A stretch of 64,000 bases of DNA from Paracoxiella cheracis (GTDB taxonomy: Bacteria > Pseudomonadota > Gammaproteobacteria > Coxiellales > Coxiellaceae), in NCBI RefSeq assembly GCF_049348705.1, contig NZ_CP186485.1, positions 1,922,001 through 1,986,000 of the forward strand, written 5' to 3'. Every line of letters begins with the position of its first letter. Position 1 is the first letter of the stretch. This document shows positions 62,967 to 64,000 of the stretch, piece after piece. The notes beneath the pieces were generated by a model that was not told where the DNA came from, did not search any database, and saw nothing but the letters and a program-made list of their open reading frames with translations. The translations under genes and the position numbers were made by a program.

Positions 62967-63872
62967 ATGAATATCGATGCAATAATTTTTTATTTAAAAA
63001 AACTTCAGGATAATATTTGCCTAGCATTAGAACAAGAAGATGGTCGCGCCAAATTTCATGAAGATAATTGGCAACATGAAACAGGTGAAGGTGGCGGTAG
63101 AACGCGTGTGCTTACAGAAGGCGCTGTGTTTGAAAAAGCTGGTGTGAATTTTTCACACGTAAAAGGCGAGCAATTACCCAGTGCAGCAACAGCAAAACGT
63201 CCCGAACTAAAAGGTTGTGCGTTTCAAGCTACGGGTGTTTCTTTAGTCATTCATCCACACAATCCTTATGTGCCTACCTCGCATATGAATGTACGATTTT
63301 TTATGGCGGAAAAAGCCGATGCGGATCCAGTTTGGTGGTTTGGTGGAGGCTATGATTTAACGCCCTATTATGGGTTTGAAGAAGATTGTCGGCATTGGCA
63401 TGAAACGGCAAAAGCAGCTTGCGATCTATTTGGTCCTGATGTTTATAAAAATTATAAAAAATGGTGCGATGATTATTTTTATTTAAAGCATCGTCAAGAG
63501 CCTCGCGGTATCGGTGGATTATTTTTTGATGATCTTAATGAATGGGGATTCGAGCGTTGTTTTGAATTTATTAAAAGCGTTGGCGATAGTTTTATCGAAG
63601 CATATTTACCGATTGTAGAGCGTCGCAAAAATATCGAATATGGCAATCGAGAGCGTGATTTTCAATTATATCGCCGCGGCCGCTATGTAGAATTTAATTT
63701 AGTTTATGATCGTGGTACATTATTTGGGTTACAGTCCGGTGGTCGCACCGAGTCGATATTAATGTCTTTGCCGCCACTCGTTACATGGCAGTACGATTGG
63801 CATCCTGAGCCTGGTAGTGATGAGGCTAAGTTGTATGAATCATTTTTAGTGCCAAAAAGTTGGGTTAATTAA
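62967..63872 (+). CDS. hemF: oxygen-dependent coproporphyrinogen III oxidase
   Basis: A 301-residue enzyme of standard length. GEGGGRTRVL, HPHNPYVPTSHMNVRFF (with the active-site His residues), WFGGGYDLTPYYG and PRGIGGLFFDDLNE are all conserved. It oxidatively decarboxylates coproporphyrinogen III to protoporphyrinogen IX in haem synthesis and needs O2, so the organism is at least facultatively aerobic. It lies 36 bases after the phosphatase gene. The last 128 bases of the window hold no feature that I can support. Confidence 0.97.
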   Translation: MNIDAIIFYLKKLQDNICLALEQEDGRAKFHEDNWQHETGEGGGRTRVLTEGAVFEKAGVNFSHVKGEQLPSAATAKRPELKGCAFQATGVSLVIHPHNPYVPTSHMNVRFFMAEKADADPVWWFGGGYDLTPYYGFEEDCRHWHETAKAACDLFGPDVYKNYKKWCDDYFYLKHRQEPRGIGGLFFDDLNEWGFERCFEFIKSVGDSFIEAYLPIVERRKNIEYGNRERDFQLYRRGRYVEFNLVYDRGTLFGLQSGGRTESILMSLPPLVTWQYDWHPEPGSDEAKLYESFLVPKSWVN

Positions 63873-64000
63873 ATGGCAAGCAATTGAAATTCCTCACTGA
63901 CGCTCCGAAGTCTATTCGGGCGCGTAGTTGCCAGACAACAATGTTGGGTTTTGTTTTGCAATTAAATGGCGCCATCGGATAAAACCAGTGACCGCCAAAC

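Noticed and set aside
63870..64000. Reverse-strand open frame running off the window end
   Set aside because: Only about 43 codons, no recognised motif and no start visible; it could be chance.
1..64000. tRNA or rRNA genes, CRISPR arrays, integron sites, replication origin
   Set aside because: I saw no cloverleaf with a TTCGA arm, no regularly spaced repeats and no DnaA-box cluster; short or unusual cases could have been missed by eye.

Overview
The window is an AT-leaning gammaproteobacterial chromosome segment with conserved housekeeping blocks broken up by many insertion sequences and gene remnants. Conserved orders (rhodanese-grxC-secB-gpsA, gpmI-envC-ctp, tolA-tolB-pal-cpoB-queE, groES-groEL with a sigma-32 type promoter) and genes such as mlaA, hda, lgt, thyA and hemF place it in Gammaproteobacteria. 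The IS load, decayed genes and a repeat-rich effector-like pseudogene suggest a host-associated lineage; Legionellales/Coxiella relatives are my best guess, but that is inference, since no rRNA or other marker settles it.

Layout. 1-5.9 kb: SDR fragment, mlaA, trmL, then the convergent rhodanese-grxC-secB-gpsA operon and an S9 peptidase. 6.0-8.4 kb: a 250-bp dispersed repeat, then an ATP-grasp ligase overlapping a DMT exporter (candidate small-molecule synthesis and export pair). 8.6-11.8 kb: one large repeat-rich gene broken by a frameshift, by an in-frame copy of the 250-bp repeat and by an IS481-type element. 11.9-21.8 kb: gpmI-envC-ctp, MscS-type channel and ZntB, and a TSUP permease-lgt-membrane protein-thyA operon. 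21.9-27.2 kb: IS256 remnant and an island between two IS903-type copies holding a small basic protein translationally coupled to a TIR-like protein, plus a phage-type S24 repressor. 27.2-34.3 kb: acnA, groES-groEL, a MITE-like inverted-repeat element, proS.

34.3-37.2 kb is a graveyard of IS3, IS481 and Tn3 pieces surrounding an outer-membrane protein with a PagL-like C-terminal half. 37.2-41.4 kb: tandem YejM/PbgA-like paralogues (lipopolysaccharide homeostasis). 41.6-45.6 kb: pseudaminic-acid genes pseB, pseC, pseF, pseI without pseG or pseH. 45.7-50.2 kb: tolA-tolB-pal-cpoB-queE without tolQR. 50.4-57.7 kb: three more full IS903-type copies (one nested in a deleted copy), truncated glutamine amidotransferase and type I secretion ATPase genes, and putP. 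57.8-63.9 kb: DUF2066 protein, hda, serA, SNF transporter, serB-like phosphatase and hemF.

An envelope theme runs through the window: MlaA (lipid asymmetry), Lgt and Pal (lipoproteins), EnvC and Ctp (wall remodelling), YejM paralogues and the PagL-like protein (LPS), and Pse sugars (surface glycans). None of the IS903-type copies has matching target duplications, so IS-driven deletion or recombination has probably reshaped this region.
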